A DNA stretch of 32,249 nucleotides from Collinsella sp. (GCA_019425015.1 JAHYYJ010000015.1:1-32249), one strand, 5' to 3'. Positions 8,518-16,984 are shown, counted from the stretch's first letter. Notes: a model not told the origin generated them from the sequence alone. Numbers and translations are program-made.

Positions 8518-9861
8518 CTAGTTGGCCATAACGCCTTCGGTCCAGGCCTCGACGTCCTCGATACGCAGGACGTTGGCGACCTCGGCCACGCAGTCGACGC
8601 TGGCAAGCTCGGCGGCGGCAGCCTGGACGTCCTTCTCGAGCGCGCGGTGCGTCAGGAAGATGACCGAGCAGGCATCGCTGACGCCCGACTTGCCGTCCTC
8701 GACCTGGTTGATGAGCGAGATCGAGATGTTGTGCTTGGCAAAGATGTTGACCGTCTCGGACAGGGCGCCCACGCGGTCGGCGACCTTCAGGCGCACATAG
8801 TACTTGGTCTGGAGCTCGTCCATGGGCTTAAAGGCGAGGTTGTGGCCATAGGGCTCAATCTCGGGCAGCGGAGCCACGCCGCGGCTGATCTGCTCGGAGA
8901 GCGACAGGATATCGCCCACGACGGCGCTCGCGGTGGGGAAGGAGCCTGCGCCGGCACCGTAGAACATGGTCTCGCCCACGGCGTCGCCTACCACGTAGAC
9001 GGCGTTCATGGCGCCGTTGACCTTGGCGAGCATGTGGTCGGCGGGGATCAGCGTGGGATGCACGCGGACGTCGACGCCGGCGTCGGTGTTGCGGGCAATG
9101 CCCAGCAGCTTGATGGTATAGCCGAGCTCGCGGGCCTGGGCGATGTCCTCGGCGCCGATGGTGCGGATACCCTGCTGGTATACGTCGTCGGTGGTTACGC
9201 GGGTGCCAAAGCCGATAGAGGCGAGGATCGCCGTCTTGCTGGCGGCGTCGAAGCCGTCGACGTCTGCGGACGGGTCGGCCTCGGCATAGCCCTTAGCCTG
9301 TGCGTCGGCGAGCACGTCGGCGTAATCGGCACCCTCGGCGTCCATGCGCGACAGGATGTAGTTGGTGGTGCCGTTGAGGATACCGGCGATGGTCAGGATC
9401 TTGTTGCCCACCAGGTCGTGCTCAAGCGTGCTGACGATGGGGATGCCGCCGCCGCAGCTGGCCTCGCACTTAATCTGCACGCCGCACGCGCGCGCCTTCT
9501 CGGCAAGCGTCTCGACATGGCGGCCCAGCAGGGCCTTGTTGGCGGAGACGACATGCTTGCCGTTCTCGAAGGCAGTGGTGAAGATCTCGGTTGCGGGATG
9601 CTCGCCGCCAATCAGCTCGACGACGATGTCGACGGCGGGGTCGGTGACGACATCGTGCCAGTCGCTCGTAAAGGCCTCGCGCTCAATGCCTGCCGCCTCG
9701 GCCTGCTCCCAAGCAAGCGCGCAGGCGCGGGTCAGCTTAAGGTCGATGCCGTAGGCTGCCAGGTACTCATCGTGGTGGCTCTTGATCAGACGGGCCACGC
9801 CGCCGCCGACGGTTCCCAGACCGATCAGACCGACGTTCACGGTGCGCAGGGGTTCGCTCAT
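8518..9861 (-). CDS. hom: Homoserine dehydrogenase
   Basis: Reduces aspartate-semialdehyde to homoserine with NAD(P)H, the branch step toward threonine and methionine, in the cytosol. The 447 residues have the usual three parts: an N-terminal Rossmann domain with GLIGLGTVGGGV (about residues 12-23) and the SANKALL turn; the catalytic/dimer region with LNGTTNYILSRM and DPSADVDGFDAASK, which carries the conserved acidic and Lys residues; and a C-terminal ACT domain from about residue 355 (YYVRLKVADRVGALSETV), typical of threonine feedback control. The start at 9861 has a strong GAAGGAG about 7 nt upstream. It is monocistronic here, with no thrB, thrC or lysC nearby. On the minus strand TAGAAT (complement of 9916-9921) is a possible -10 box. 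Confidence 0.95.
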   Translation of the reverse strand: MSEPLRTVNVGLIGLGTVGGGVARLIKSHHDEYLAAYGIDLKLTRACALAWEQAEAAGIEREAFTSDWHDVVTDPAVDIVVELIGGEHPATEIFTTAFENGKHVVSANKALLGRHVETLAEKARACGVQIKCEASCGGGIPIVSTLEHDLVGNKILTIAGILNGTTNYILSRMDAEGADYADVLADAQAKGYAEADPSADVDGFDAASKTAILASIGFGTRVTTDDVYQQGIRTIGAEDIAQARELGYTIKLLGIARNTDAGVDVRVHPTLIPADHMLAKVNGAMNAVYVVGDAVGETMFYGAGAGSFPTASAVVGDILSLSEQISRGVAPLPEIEPYGHNLAFKPMDELQTKYYVRLKVADRVGALSETVNIFAKHNISISLINQVEDGKSGVSDACSVIFLTHRALEKDVQAAAAELASVDCVAEVANVLRIEDVEAWTEGVMAN

Positions 9862-10113
9862 AGATAACTCCTTCGTGCATCTTATGGATGGATAAACCGC
9901 TTAAAGGTTGAGTGCATTCTAGCGTGAACCGGGGGCGCGTGCTCGCCAGGCAACAGGAGCCGCACAAAACGGCACCCCCGAAACGCTGCGGAAACATTGG
10001 AAACACGCTCGCTACAAACGGACTTCCGTAACAAACTGTCAACGTTTGCGCCATAAGGTTTGCCCTGTACCGCAAGACGGCCGCACCGCGGCCAGCGAAA
10101 AAAGGGGGACACC

Positions 10114-11280
10114 ATGTTCAACATCAACAGCACGCTCAGCCGTAGGAACTTTCTCGCCGGCGCTGCGGCGCTCGGCAGCACCGCAGCACTCGCTGGTTGC
10201 TCGTCGGGTGGCTCGGACGGCGGCACCGCCGATGACGGCAAGACCTTCAAGATCGGTGTCATCGGCCCTCTGACCGGCGCCGCGGCAACCTATGGCGTTT
10301 CGGCCGAGAAGGGTGCCAAGCTTGCCGCCAAGGATTTCTCGACCAAGGACCTCAAACTCTCGCTTAAGTCCGAGGATGACGTCGCCGACGGCGAGAAGGC
10401 TATCAACGCCTTCAATACCCTGTGCGACTGGGGCATGCAGGCGCTCGTCGGCCCCGTCACGACTGGTGCCGCCGTCGCTGTCTCGGGCGAGATCGCCGAC
10501 GATATGCTCATGGTCACGCCTTCGGCCTCGTCGCTCGACGTGACCAAGGATAAGACAACGGTCTTTCAGGTTTGCTTCACCGATCCCACCATGGGTGCCA
10601 GCGCCGCGAAGTTCTTGGCCGAGAAGTATGCAGACGCCAAGATCGCCCTGTTCTACAACTCCGGCGATACGTACAGCTCGGGTGTTGCCGATGCCTTTGC
10701 CGAGCAGGCCAAGGAGTCCAAACTTGATATCGTCGATACCGAGACCTTTAAGGACGACTCCTCCACGAGCTTTACCAACCAGCTCACCAAGGCCAAGGAG
10801 GCCGGCGCCACGCTCATCTTTGCGCCGATCTACTACACGCCGGCGTCCGTTTTGCTCAAGAACGCCAAGGACATGGGATACGACATGACCCTCATGGGTA
10901 CCGACGGCATGGACGGCCTGCTCTCCGTTGAGGGCTTCGACACCTCCCTTGCCGAGGGCGTGCTGCTCATGACCCCGTTCTCTGCCGACGATGAGAAGAA
11001 CGCCGACTTCGTCAAGGCATATAAGGACGCCTACGACGAGACGCCTAACCAGTTTGCCGCCGATGCCTATGACTGCGTCCATGCGATTGTCGAGGCTATC
11101 GATAAGGCAGACATCGACATCACGGCCGACGGCGCCGACATTGCCGGCGATCTTGCCAAGGCCATGCGCAAGATCAAGATCGAGGGCCTGACGGGCGAGC
11201 TCACGTGGAACGACGAGGGCCAAGTCGAGAAGCCCGCCACAGCCTATGTGATCCAGGACGGCAAGTACATCGCCGCCTAA
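10114..11280 (+). CDS. livJ: Branched-chain amino-acid ABC transporter substrate-binding lipoprotein (copy 1)
   Basis: A 388-residue LivJ/LivK-type receptor that captures an amino acid outside the membrane and delivers it to LivHMGF. The N-terminus has a twin-arginine motif (SRRNFLAG, residues 9-16), a hydrophobic stretch, and a lipobox LAGC with the lipid-bearing Cys29, so it is probably a Tat-exported lipoprotein. The mature part opens with FKIGVIGPLTGAAATYG, typical of the peripla-BP-6 fold, and contains the VTPSAS segment that contacts ligand. The start at 10114 is preceded by AAAGGGGG; the frame open from 10060 is not protein-like upstream. It is a close paralogue of the next gene, with long identical stretches (for example LTKAK and YYTPASVLLKNAKDMGYD), pointing to tandem duplication. 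Ligand specificity is not determinable. Confidence 0.93.
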   Translation: MFNINSTLSRRNFLAGAAALGSTAALAGCSSGGSDGGTADDGKTFKIGVIGPLTGAAATYGVSAEKGAKLAAKDFSTKDLKLSLKSEDDVADGEKAINAFNTLCDWGMQALVGPVTTGAAVAVSGEIADDMLMVTPSASSLDVTKDKTTVFQVCFTDPTMGASAAKFLAEKYADAKIALFYNSGDTYSSGVADAFAEQAKESKLDIVDTETFKDDSSTSFTNQLTKAKEAGATLIFAPIYYTPASVLLKNAKDMGYDMTLMGTDGMDGLLSVEGFDTSLAEGVLLMTPFSADDEKNADFVKAYKDAYDETPNQFAADAYDCVHAIVEAIDKADIDITADGADIAGDLAKAMRKIKIEGLTGELTWNDEGQVEKPATAYVIQDGKYIAA

Positions 11281-11329
11281 GTGCGCAAAAGTGCGACCGG
11301 TGAGGCCGTTTTATTCAGGGCAGGGACGC

Positions 11330-11475
11330 TTGTAACGGAATGGAAACATTACTTTCACACAATAAAGTGGCTAAACTGCATAAACCAATAGAAATACGCA
11401 TAATTATGGATAAATGGACAAAACAAAAGAAAAGTTGAAATAATCGCCACTTTTCTCAACTAAAGCGTCTACTAT
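11330..11475. promoter_or_regulatory. AT-rich region upstream of the second binding-protein gene
   Basis: Within otherwise GC-rich DNA, about 145 bases here are mostly A/T, with runs such as ACAAAACAAAAGAAAAG. TACTAT at 11470-11475 is a possible -10 box, about 75 nt before the next start codon. GTTGA near 11434 and TCAAC near 11456 can pair. It suggests an independent promoter or upstream-element region for the second binding protein. The exact promoter cannot be fixed. Confidence 0.4.
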
Positions 11476-11550
11476 TTTGCGAACGCCGAACACGGCGAAG
11501 GATGGCCTGTTGGGTAACCGAAACCCGACGAGATTTGAGAGGAGAGCCGC

Positions 11551-12738
11551 ATGTCGAGCCTCACCGGTAAGCCATTGAACCCTGTTATGAATCGCAGGAG
11601 CGTTATCGCGAGCGCAGCAGGTCTGGGGGCGATGTCTATTCTAGCTGGCTGCTCCTCCAACGGCGGCGACAGCGGTTCCGCTTCGGGCGACGCTTCGTTT
11701 AAGATCGGCACCATCGGCCCGCTGACCGGCGCCAACGCGTCCTACGGCAAGTCCGTTACCCAGGGTGTCGAGCTTGGCTGCAAGGATTTCTCGACCAAGG
11801 AGCTGCCGCTTGCCAGCAAGGCCGAGGATGACCAGGCCGACGGCGAGAAGGCCGTCAACGCCTTTAACACCCTGCTCGACTGGGGCATGCAGGCCCTCGT
11901 CGGCCCGACCACCACGGGTGCGTCGGTTGCCGTTGCCGCCGAGTGCGGTAACGACCCCGAGACGTTCATGATCACTCCGTCCGCGTCCTCCGAGGACGTC
12001 ACCAAGGGCAAGGATTGCGTCTTCCAGGTTTGCTTTACCGATCCCAACCAGGGCGTCAACGCTGCCAAGTTCCTGGCGCAGAAGTATGCGGACGAGAAGT
12101 TCGTACTGTTCTATAACTCCGGCGACGCCTATTCTTCGGGCATCGCAGATTCCTTTAAGGTTCAGGCCGCTAAATCCAAGCTCGAGATTGTTGACGAGGA
12201 GACCTTTAAGGACGACTCCGCCACGAGCTTTACCAACCAGCTCACCAAGGCCAAGCAGGCCGGCGCTACCATGATCTTTGCGCCGATCTACTACACGCCG
12301 GCGTCCGTCCTGCTCAAGAACGCCAAGGACATGGGCTACGACGTCAAGATGATGGGCTGCGACGGCATGGACGGCATCCTGGGCGTTGAGGGCTTCGACA
12401 CCTCTCTTGCCGAGGGTCTGCTGCTCATGACCCCGTTCTCCGCCGACGACGAGAAGAACGCCGACTTCGTCAACGCTTACAAGGATAAGTATGGCGAGAC
12501 TCCGGACCAGTTTGCCGCCGACGCTTACGACGGCGTGCACGCGGTGGCCGAGGCCCTCGAGGAGGCCGGTCTTGGTGTCGACGCCGACCCGACCGAGGTC
12601 GCCGAGAAGCTGCCTAAGGCTATGCTCAAGATTACCGTTGACGGTCTGACCGGCAAGCTCACCTGGAACGATAAGGGCCAGGTCCAGAAGGAGCCCACGG
12701 CGTACGTCATCACCGACGGCAAGTACGTACAGGCCTAA
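11551..12738 (+). CDS. livJ: Branched-chain amino-acid ABC transporter substrate-binding lipoprotein (copy 2)
   Basis: A 395-residue paralogue of the preceding gene and a LivJ/LivK-type receptor for the LivHMGF permease encoded next. Its signal region has a twin arginine (NRRSVIAS, residues 14-20) and lipobox LAGC with Cys34. The mature domain begins FKIGTIGPLTGANASYG and shares most of its length with copy 1, including FKDDSATSFTNQLTKAK and LLLMTPFSADDEKNADFV. It differs mainly in the C-terminal 60 residues and in the loop after VAVAAECG, where a two-residue insertion occurs. Such differences could change ligand range. The start at 11551 has GAGAGGAG about 6 nt upstream; Met13 is a possible alternative. 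It lies 139 nt before livH. Confidence 0.93.
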   Translation: MSSLTGKPLNPVMNRRSVIASAAGLGAMSILAGCSSNGGDSGSASGDASFKIGTIGPLTGANASYGKSVTQGVELGCKDFSTKELPLASKAEDDQADGEKAVNAFNTLLDWGMQALVGPTTTGASVAVAAECGNDPETFMITPSASSEDVTKGKDCVFQVCFTDPNQGVNAAKFLAQKYADEKFVLFYNSGDAYSSGIADSFKVQAAKSKLEIVDEETFKDDSATSFTNQLTKAKQAGATMIFAPIYYTPASVLLKNAKDMGYDVKMMGCDGMDGILGVEGFDTSLAEGLLLMTPFSADDEKNADFVNAYKDKYGETPDQFAADAYDGVHAVAEALEEAGLGVDADPTEVAEKLPKAMLKITVDGLTGKLTWNDKGQVQKEPTAYVITDGKYVQA

Positions 12739-12770
12739 TAAGCCGCCTTACATAGAGCGGTTTTGATCCC

Positions 12771-12831
12771 AAGCAGGGGAGGTTTTGGCCTTCCCTGCTT
12801 GCTTGGTATCTAGGGACAGTGTAACGTCCCT
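12771..12831 (+). other. Two hairpins between livJ and livH
   Basis: AAGCAGGG (12771-12778) pairs with CCCTGCTT (12793-12800). A second stem AGGGAC (12812-12817) pairs with GTCCCT (12826-12831) around an eight-base loop. Neither has a proper T-run. Stem-loops here could protect the abundant binding-protein mRNA and lower read-through into the permease genes, as is usual in such operons. This role is inferred. Confidence 0.45.
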
Positions 12832-12877
12832 GTTTCATACATTAACTGGAAACCTATTCGAAAGGGGGATGTGGAAC

Positions 12878-13759
12878 ATGACGGTCTTTATCCAATACCT
12901 GGTCAACGGCCTGTCCATGGGCAGCGTCTACGCCATCATCGCGTTGGGCTACACCATGGTCTATGGCATCGCCAAGATGCTGAACTTCGCTCACGGCGAC
13001 GTTATCATGGTCGGTGCCTATGTCTCGTTCTGCGCCACGTCGTATCTCGGCCTCCCGGGCTGGGCATCTGTAATTCTCTCTTGTGTGGTCTGTACCGTTC
13101 TCGGTGTTCTCATCGAGGGTCTGGCATACAAGCCGCTGCGTCAGGCGGGCCCGCTGGCCGTTTTGATCACGGCCATCGGCGTGTCTTACTTCCTGCAGAA
13201 CGCCGCGCAGCTTCTGTGGGGCGCCACGCCCAAGAACTTCACTTCGCTCGTCACCTTCCAGGTGCCGGAGTTCTTGGCCAAGTTCAATGTAAGCGCCGTA
13301 TCGCTCGTCACCATCGTCGCCTGCCTGGTTATCATGGCCGGCCTGATGTTCTTTACAGGTAAGACCAAGATGGGCAAGGCAATGCGTGCCGTGTCCGAGG
13401 ACAAAGCCGCCGCTCAGCTCATGGGCATCAACGTCAACCGCACCATCTCAATGACGTTTGCTATCGGCTCCGCCCTTGCTGCCATCGCCGGTGTGCTCCT
13501 GTGCTCCTACTCGCCGGTCCTGCAGCCCACCACGGGCGCCATGCCTGGCATCAAGGCCTTCGACGCTGCCGTTTTCGGCGGCATCGGCTCCATCCCCGGT
13601 GCCTTTGTCGGTGGCATTCTCATCGGCATCATCGAGGCGATGGCGCAGGCCTACGTTTCCACGAGCCTTGCCAACTCCATCGTCTTTGGTGTTTTGATCA
13701 TCGTCCTGCTCGTCAAGCCTGCCGGCCTCTTGGGCAAGTACGTCCCCGAGAAGGTGTAG
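12878..13759 (+). CDS. livH: Branched-chain amino-acid ABC transporter permease LivH
   Basis: One of the two membrane subunits of the LivHMGF importer. The 293-residue protein has about eight hydrophobic segments and family-typical stretches: NGLSMGSVYAIIALGYTMVYG at the start, LNFAHGDVIMVGAY, the cytoplasmic coupling region GKAMRAVSEDKAAAQLMGIN, and FGGIGSIPGAFVGGILIG near the end. The start at 12878 is chosen because AAAGGGGG lies 9 nt upstream; the in-frame ATG at 12869 directly abuts that site and the longer frame from 12785 is not protein-like. The stop is directly followed by the livM start region, so translation is probably coupled. Confidence 0.94.
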   Translation: MTVFIQYLVNGLSMGSVYAIIALGYTMVYGIAKMLNFAHGDVIMVGAYVSFCATSYLGLPGWASVILSCVVCTVLGVLIEGLAYKPLRQAGPLAVLITAIGVSYFLQNAAQLLWGATPKNFTSLVTFQVPEFLAKFNVSAVSLVTIVACLVIMAGLMFFTGKTKMGKAMRAVSEDKAAAQLMGINVNRTISMTFAIGSALAAIAGVLLCSYSPVLQPTTGAMPGIKAFDAAVFGGIGSIPGAFVGGILIGIIEAMAQAYVSTSLANSIVFGVLIIVLLVKPAGLLGKYVPEKV

Positions 13760-14848
13760 GTGAGCGTTATGAAGTTTCTTAAAGACAAGCAGACGCGTCA
13801 CGACTTTGTTACGTACGCCATGTGCCTTGTGGCGTTCGCCATCGTGTTCTTTATGCAGTCCAACCACATGATTCCGCGCATGATCGCCGGTCAGCTGGTT
13901 CCCATCACGGCCTATATCGTCATGGCCATCTCCCTCAACCTCGTCGTCGGCATCGCGGGCGACTTGTCGCTGGGCCACGCGGGCTTTATGAGCGTCGGCG
14001 CCTACACGGGCATCGTCACCGCGGTCGCCCTCGAGAGCGCCGTTCCCTCCGATCCGGTGCGCCTTATCATCAGCATCGTGGTCGGCGCCATCGCTGCCGC
14101 TATCCTGGGCTTCTTGATCGGCATCCCGGTCCTTCGCCTGAGCGGCGATTACTTGGCTATCGTGACGCTGGCCTTTGGCGAGATTATCAAAGAGATCGTC
14201 ACCTGTCTCATTGTGGGCGTCGATTCCCGCGGCCTGCACGTGATCTTTAACATCACGGGTAACTCCACAATCGACGATCTGCACCTGCTCGAGGACGGTA
14301 CCGCCATCATCAAGGGCGCCCAGGGCGCCTCGGGCGTGTCGACGTACTCGACCTTCCTCGCCGGTGCCATCCTGGTCATGGTTGCGCTCGTGATCGTACT
14401 CAACCTGGTTCGCAGCCGTACCGGCCGTGCCATTATGGCCGTGCGCGACAACAAGATCGCTGCCGAGTCCGTGGGCATCTCCGTCACCGAGTACCGCATG
14501 ATCGCCTTCGTGGTTTCCGCCGCTCTCGCCGGCGCTGCCGGAGCCCTCTTCGGCGGTAACTTCTCGCAGCTTTCCGCTACCAAGTTCGACTTCAACACGT
14601 CCATCCTCATCCTGGTGTTCGTGGTCCTGGGCGGTCTGGGCAATATGCGCGGCTCCGTCATCGCGGCGGCGTTGCTCACGGTGCTTCCCGAGCTGCTCCG
14701 TCAGTTCTCGGACTACCGCATGCTCATCTACGCCATCGTGCTGATCCTGGTCATGATCTTTACCAACAACCCGCAGCTCAAGGCGTTCTTCGCACGCATT
14801 AAGGACCGCTTTGCTTCCAAGAAGGAGGTGGCAGTCGATGCCCAGTAA
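13760..14848 (+). CDS. livM: Branched-chain amino-acid ABC transporter permease LivM
   Basis: The second membrane subunit of the LivHMGF importer, 362 residues if the GTG immediately after the livH stop is used. An ATG at 13769 with AGGTGAG upstream is an equally likely start and would give 359 residues. About nine or ten hydrophobic segments are visible. LivM-type motifs include MAISLNLVVGIAGDLSLGHAG, the coupling helix region GRAIMAVRDNKIAAESVGI, and FVVLGGLGNMRGSVIAAALL. Its last 11 bases overlap livG, supporting a single transcript and coupled translation. Confidence 0.94.
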   Translation: MSVMKFLKDKQTRHDFVTYAMCLVAFAIVFFMQSNHMIPRMIAGQLVPITAYIVMAISLNLVVGIAGDLSLGHAGFMSVGAYTGIVTAVALESAVPSDPVRLIISIVVGAIAAAILGFLIGIPVLRLSGDYLAIVTLAFGEIIKEIVTCLIVGVDSRGLHVIFNITGNSTIDDLHLLEDGTAIIKGAQGASGVSTYSTFLAGAILVMVALVIVLNLVRSRTGRAIMAVRDNKIAAESVGISVTEYRMIAFVVSAALAGAAGALFGGNFSQLSATKFDFNTSILILVFVVLGGLGNMRGSVIAAALLTVLPELLRQFSDYRMLIYAIVLILVMIFTNNPQLKAFFARIKDRFASKKEVAVDAQ

Positions 14849-15698
14849 GTTTGAGTTCAACAAGGGCAAGATGGTCCCGTATCCTTCTGGCGCCATCGTT
14901 CCCGATCGCGACCTGGGCCAGCGCCCGGCGCTCGAGTGCATCCACTTGGGCATTGAATTTGGCGGCCTTAAGGCAGTAGACGACTTTAGCCTGACCATCG
15001 GTAAGACCGAGATCGCCGGTTTGATCGGCCCTAACGGTGCCGGTAAGACCACGGTCTTCAACCTGCTCACCAAGGTGTACCAGCCCACGCACGGCACCAT
15101 CCTGCTCGACGGCGAGGACACCTCGGGCAAGTCGGTCTATCAGGTCAACCGCATGGGTATTGCCCGTACATTCCAGAACATTCGCCTGTTCAACACCATG
15201 ACGGTGGAGGATAACGTTAAGGTCGGCCTGCATAACCAGGAGCGCTACTCCGGTTTTGAGGGCGTGCTACGCCTGCCGACGTACTGGAAGCACGAGAAGG
15301 CCGCCCATGAGCGTGCCATGGAGCTGCTGTCCATCTTTGATATGGAGCACCTGGCAAACGAGCAGGCCGGCTCGCTGCCTTACGGCGCCCAGCGTCGTCT
15401 GGAGATCGTCCGCGCGCTTGCCACCAACCCCAAGCTGCTGCTGCTCGACGAGCCTGCCGCCGGCATGAACCCGTCTGAGACCGCGGAGCTTATGGAGAAC
15501 ATCGTCAAGATTCGTGACACCTTTGGCATTGCCATCATGCTTATCGAGCATGATATGTCGCTCGTTATGAACATCTGCGAGGGCATCTGCGTGCTCAACT
15601 TTGGCAAGGTCATCGCCAAGGGCACGGCAGAGGAAATCCAGAACAACGACGCTGTTATTGAGGCGTATCTGGGCAAGCAGGATAAGGGGGAGAACTAA
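14838..15698 (+). CDS. livG: Branched-chain amino-acid ABC transporter ATP-binding protein LivG
   Basis: A cytoplasmic ATPase subunit of the LivHMGF importer, 286 residues. Walker A is GPNGAGKTT, with a Q-loop in ARTFQNIRLF. The signature region is LPYGAQRRLEI, a LivG-type variant of LSGGQ. Walker B is LLLLDEPAAGM and the switch His is in LIEHDM. The N-terminus carries about 30 residues (MPSKFEFNKGKMVPYPSG and on) before the nucleotide-binding fold begins, longer than typical LivG. The start at 14838 has GAAGGAGG about 9 nt upstream and overlaps the end of livM by 11 bases. Confidence 0.95.
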   Translation: MPSKFEFNKGKMVPYPSGAIVPDRDLGQRPALECIHLGIEFGGLKAVDDFSLTIGKTEIAGLIGPNGAGKTTVFNLLTKVYQPTHGTILLDGEDTSGKSVYQVNRMGIARTFQNIRLFNTMTVEDNVKVGLHNQERYSGFEGVLRLPTYWKHEKAAHERAMELLSIFDMEHLANEQAGSLPYGAQRRLEIVRALATNPKLLLLDEPAAGMNPSETAELMENIVKIRDTFGIAIMLIEHDMSLVMNICEGICVLNFGKVIAKGTAEEIQNNDAVIEAYLGKQDKGEN

Positions 15699-16412
15699 AT
15701 GGCAGAGCCGATGCTTTCCGTCTACAACATCAACGTCTGGTACGGCGCCATCCACGCCATCAAGGACATCTCCTTTAACGTCAACGAGGGCGAGATCGTG
15801 GCCCTGATTGGTGCCAACGGCGCTGGCAAGTCCACGACGCTTAAGACCGTCTCGGGCCTGCTGCGCTCTAAGACCGGCTCCATCAAGTTTATGGGCGAGG
15901 ACATTACCCATACGCCCGCTGATAAGCTGGTTGGTAAGGGCCTGGCTCAGGTCCCCGAGGGCCGTCGCGCCTTTTTGCAGATGACGGTCGAGGAAAACCT
16001 GGAGATGGGCGCCTACACGCAGCCCAAGTCCACGGTTGCTCCGGGCCTTGAGCGCGTCTACGAGCAGTTCCCGCGCCTGAAGGAGCGCCGTCGCCAGGTC
16101 GCCGGCACCCTTTCGGGCGGCGAGCAGCAGATGCTCGTTATGGGCCGCGCCCTTATGAGCAACCCCAAGCTGCTCATGCTCGATGAGCCTTCCATGGGCC
16201 TGGCGCCGATCCTGATTGAGCAGATCTTCCAAATTGTCGAGGACCTGCACAAGGCCGGCACCACGGTGCTTCTGGTCGAGCAAAACGCGCAGATGGCGCT
16301 TTCCATCGCCACACGCGGTTACGTGCTCGAGACCGGCAAGATCACCATGACCGGCACCGGCCAAGAGCTCCTGCACGACGATAACGTCCGCAAGGCCTAT
16401 CTCGGTGGCTAA
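15699..16412 (+). CDS. livF: Branched-chain amino-acid ABC transporter ATP-binding protein LivF
   Basis: The second cytoplasmic ATPase of the LivHMGF importer, 237 residues, normal for the family. Walker A is GANGAGKST, the LivF-specific VPEGRRAF follows, the signature is LSGGEQQML, Walker B is LLMLDEPSMGLAP, and the switch His is replaced by Gln in LLVEQNA, as is usual in LivF. The ATG begins on the base after the livG stop, with GGGGGAG in the end of livG acting as ribosome binding site. It is the last gene of the operon; a 12-bp hairpin follows the stop by three bases. Confidence 0.96.
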   Translation: MAEPMLSVYNINVWYGAIHAIKDISFNVNEGEIVALIGANGAGKSTTLKTVSGLLRSKTGSIKFMGEDITHTPADKLVGKGLAQVPEGRRAFLQMTVEENLEMGAYTQPKSTVAPGLERVYEQFPRLKERRRQVAGTLSGGEQQMLVMGRALMSNPKLLMLDEPSMGLAPILIEQIFQIVEDLHKAGTTVLLVEQNAQMALSIATRGYVLETGKITMTGTGQELLHDDNVRKAYLGG

Positions 16413-16415
16413 CTA

Positions 16416-16443
16416 GTTACGCGGTTTTACCAAACCGCGTAAC
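16416..16443 (+). terminator. Hairpin at the end of the liv operon
   Basis: GTTACGCGGTTT (16416-16427) pairs perfectly with AAACCGCGTAAC (16432-16443) around TACC. It begins three bases after the livF stop. No T-run follows, so it may act as an mRNA end-stabiliser or a weak terminator. Confidence 0.55.
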
Positions 16444-16450
16444 GGCTCGA

Positions 16451-16561
16451 CGCTGCAAGCCCGCCAGCGCGGCAATCTGCCTTTCAACTTCGGCGGCATG
16501 ACCAGAAGGTCAATACCGCCTTGTTTCAAGGCACCTTGCTCGCTCTGGCGGGCTTTCGCTG
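16451..16561. repeat. MITE-like element or structured RNA candidate
   Basis: The 11-bp inverted ends AAGCCCGCCAG (16457-16467) and CTGGCGGGCTT (16545-16555) enclose about 77 bases. CGCTG occurs one base outside each end (16451-16455 and 16557-16561), as a target duplication would. Inside, GGCGG..TGACC (16492-16503) pairs with GGTCA..CCGCC (16508-16520) around AGAA. No reading frame of note is present. It could be a tiny non-autonomous element or a folded RNA; the sequence alone does not decide. Confidence 0.45.
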
Positions 16562-16589
16562 TCGTTGTCAAAACATCGACGTTGGGGGT

Positions 16590-16643
16590 AGTCGTTGGGG
16601 ACGTTCTTGAATGACTAGTCGTTTAAGAACGTCCCCAACGACT
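16590..16643. repeat. Head-to-head pair of 27-nt hairpin repeats (REPIN-like)
   Basis: Unit 1 is arm AGTCGTT (16590-16596), core GGGGACGTTCTTG (16597-16609), arm AATGACT (16610-16616). Directly adjoining is its inverse: AGTCGTT (16617-16623), TAAGAACGTCCCC (16624-16636), AACGACT (16637-16643). The pair also forms one 20-bp perfect stem (16589-16608 with 16625-16644). The same core occurs three more times in 18048-18144. Confidence 0.75.
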
Positions 16644-16655
16644 AGGTCAAAAGGC

Positions 16656-16745
16656 TCCGAGCGCGGCGTGCTCACGCCCGTCGTGGTGTGCCCGAAGGGG
16701 GATGGCTACTACGAGCTCGATCATTTGCGAGGAGAAGACGAACCA
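16656..16745 (+). pseudogene. ParB-like N-terminal domain remnant
   Basis: In the frame from 16656 the translation reads SERGVLTPVVVCPKGDGYYEL then DHLRGEDEP. The first 20 residues closely fit the start of ParB/Spo0J-type domains, where a GV-L-PI-V-P-GDGYEL pattern precedes a GHRR motif that is missing here. There is no proper start and the frame soon runs antisense through the next gene. It is probably a short relic left by a deletion. Low-complexity GC-rich chance similarity is the alternative. Confidence 0.35.
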
Positions 16746-16984
16746 GCCGTTGCAGATCCAATATGGATCTCGCCAACCTCGGCAAGCTGCTCGATGAGTG
16801 GAAGCCCTGTCGGGTCGTCTATTTCAACACCACCCAGAATGATGGTGTCATCGCGCAGGTCGACCTGTGTGTTGAACACAGCGAGGTTAAAGCCGGAGGC
16901 CACAAATCCGATAGCAGCCAGGACGAGCCCCGTGGCAACAAGCCCACCCGCTACGGCAAGGTAAATCTTTTTTACGCTGGACAT
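16721..16984 (-). CDS. Small membrane-anchored protein, possibly truncated DUF4097-like
   Basis: An 87-residue protein with one N-terminal transmembrane segment (IYLAVAGGLVATGLVLAAIGFVASG, roughly residues 7-31) and an acidic outer part. A good AGGAAGGAG lies about 6 nt before the start. It follows padR and a DUF1700 gene on the same strand, a position usually taken by a much longer DUF4097 (putative adhesin-like beta-strand) protein. This copy stops after GSSSPRK, where the opposite strand carries the ParB-like remnant, so the C-terminal part may have been lost in a rearrangement. The family assignment rests on context and the N-terminal anchor only; function unknown. Confidence 0.6.
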   Translation of the reverse strand: MSSVKKIYLAVAGGLVATGLVLAAIGFVASGFNLAVFNTQVDLRDDTIILGGVEIDDPTGLPLIEQLAEVGEIHIGSATAGSSSPRK

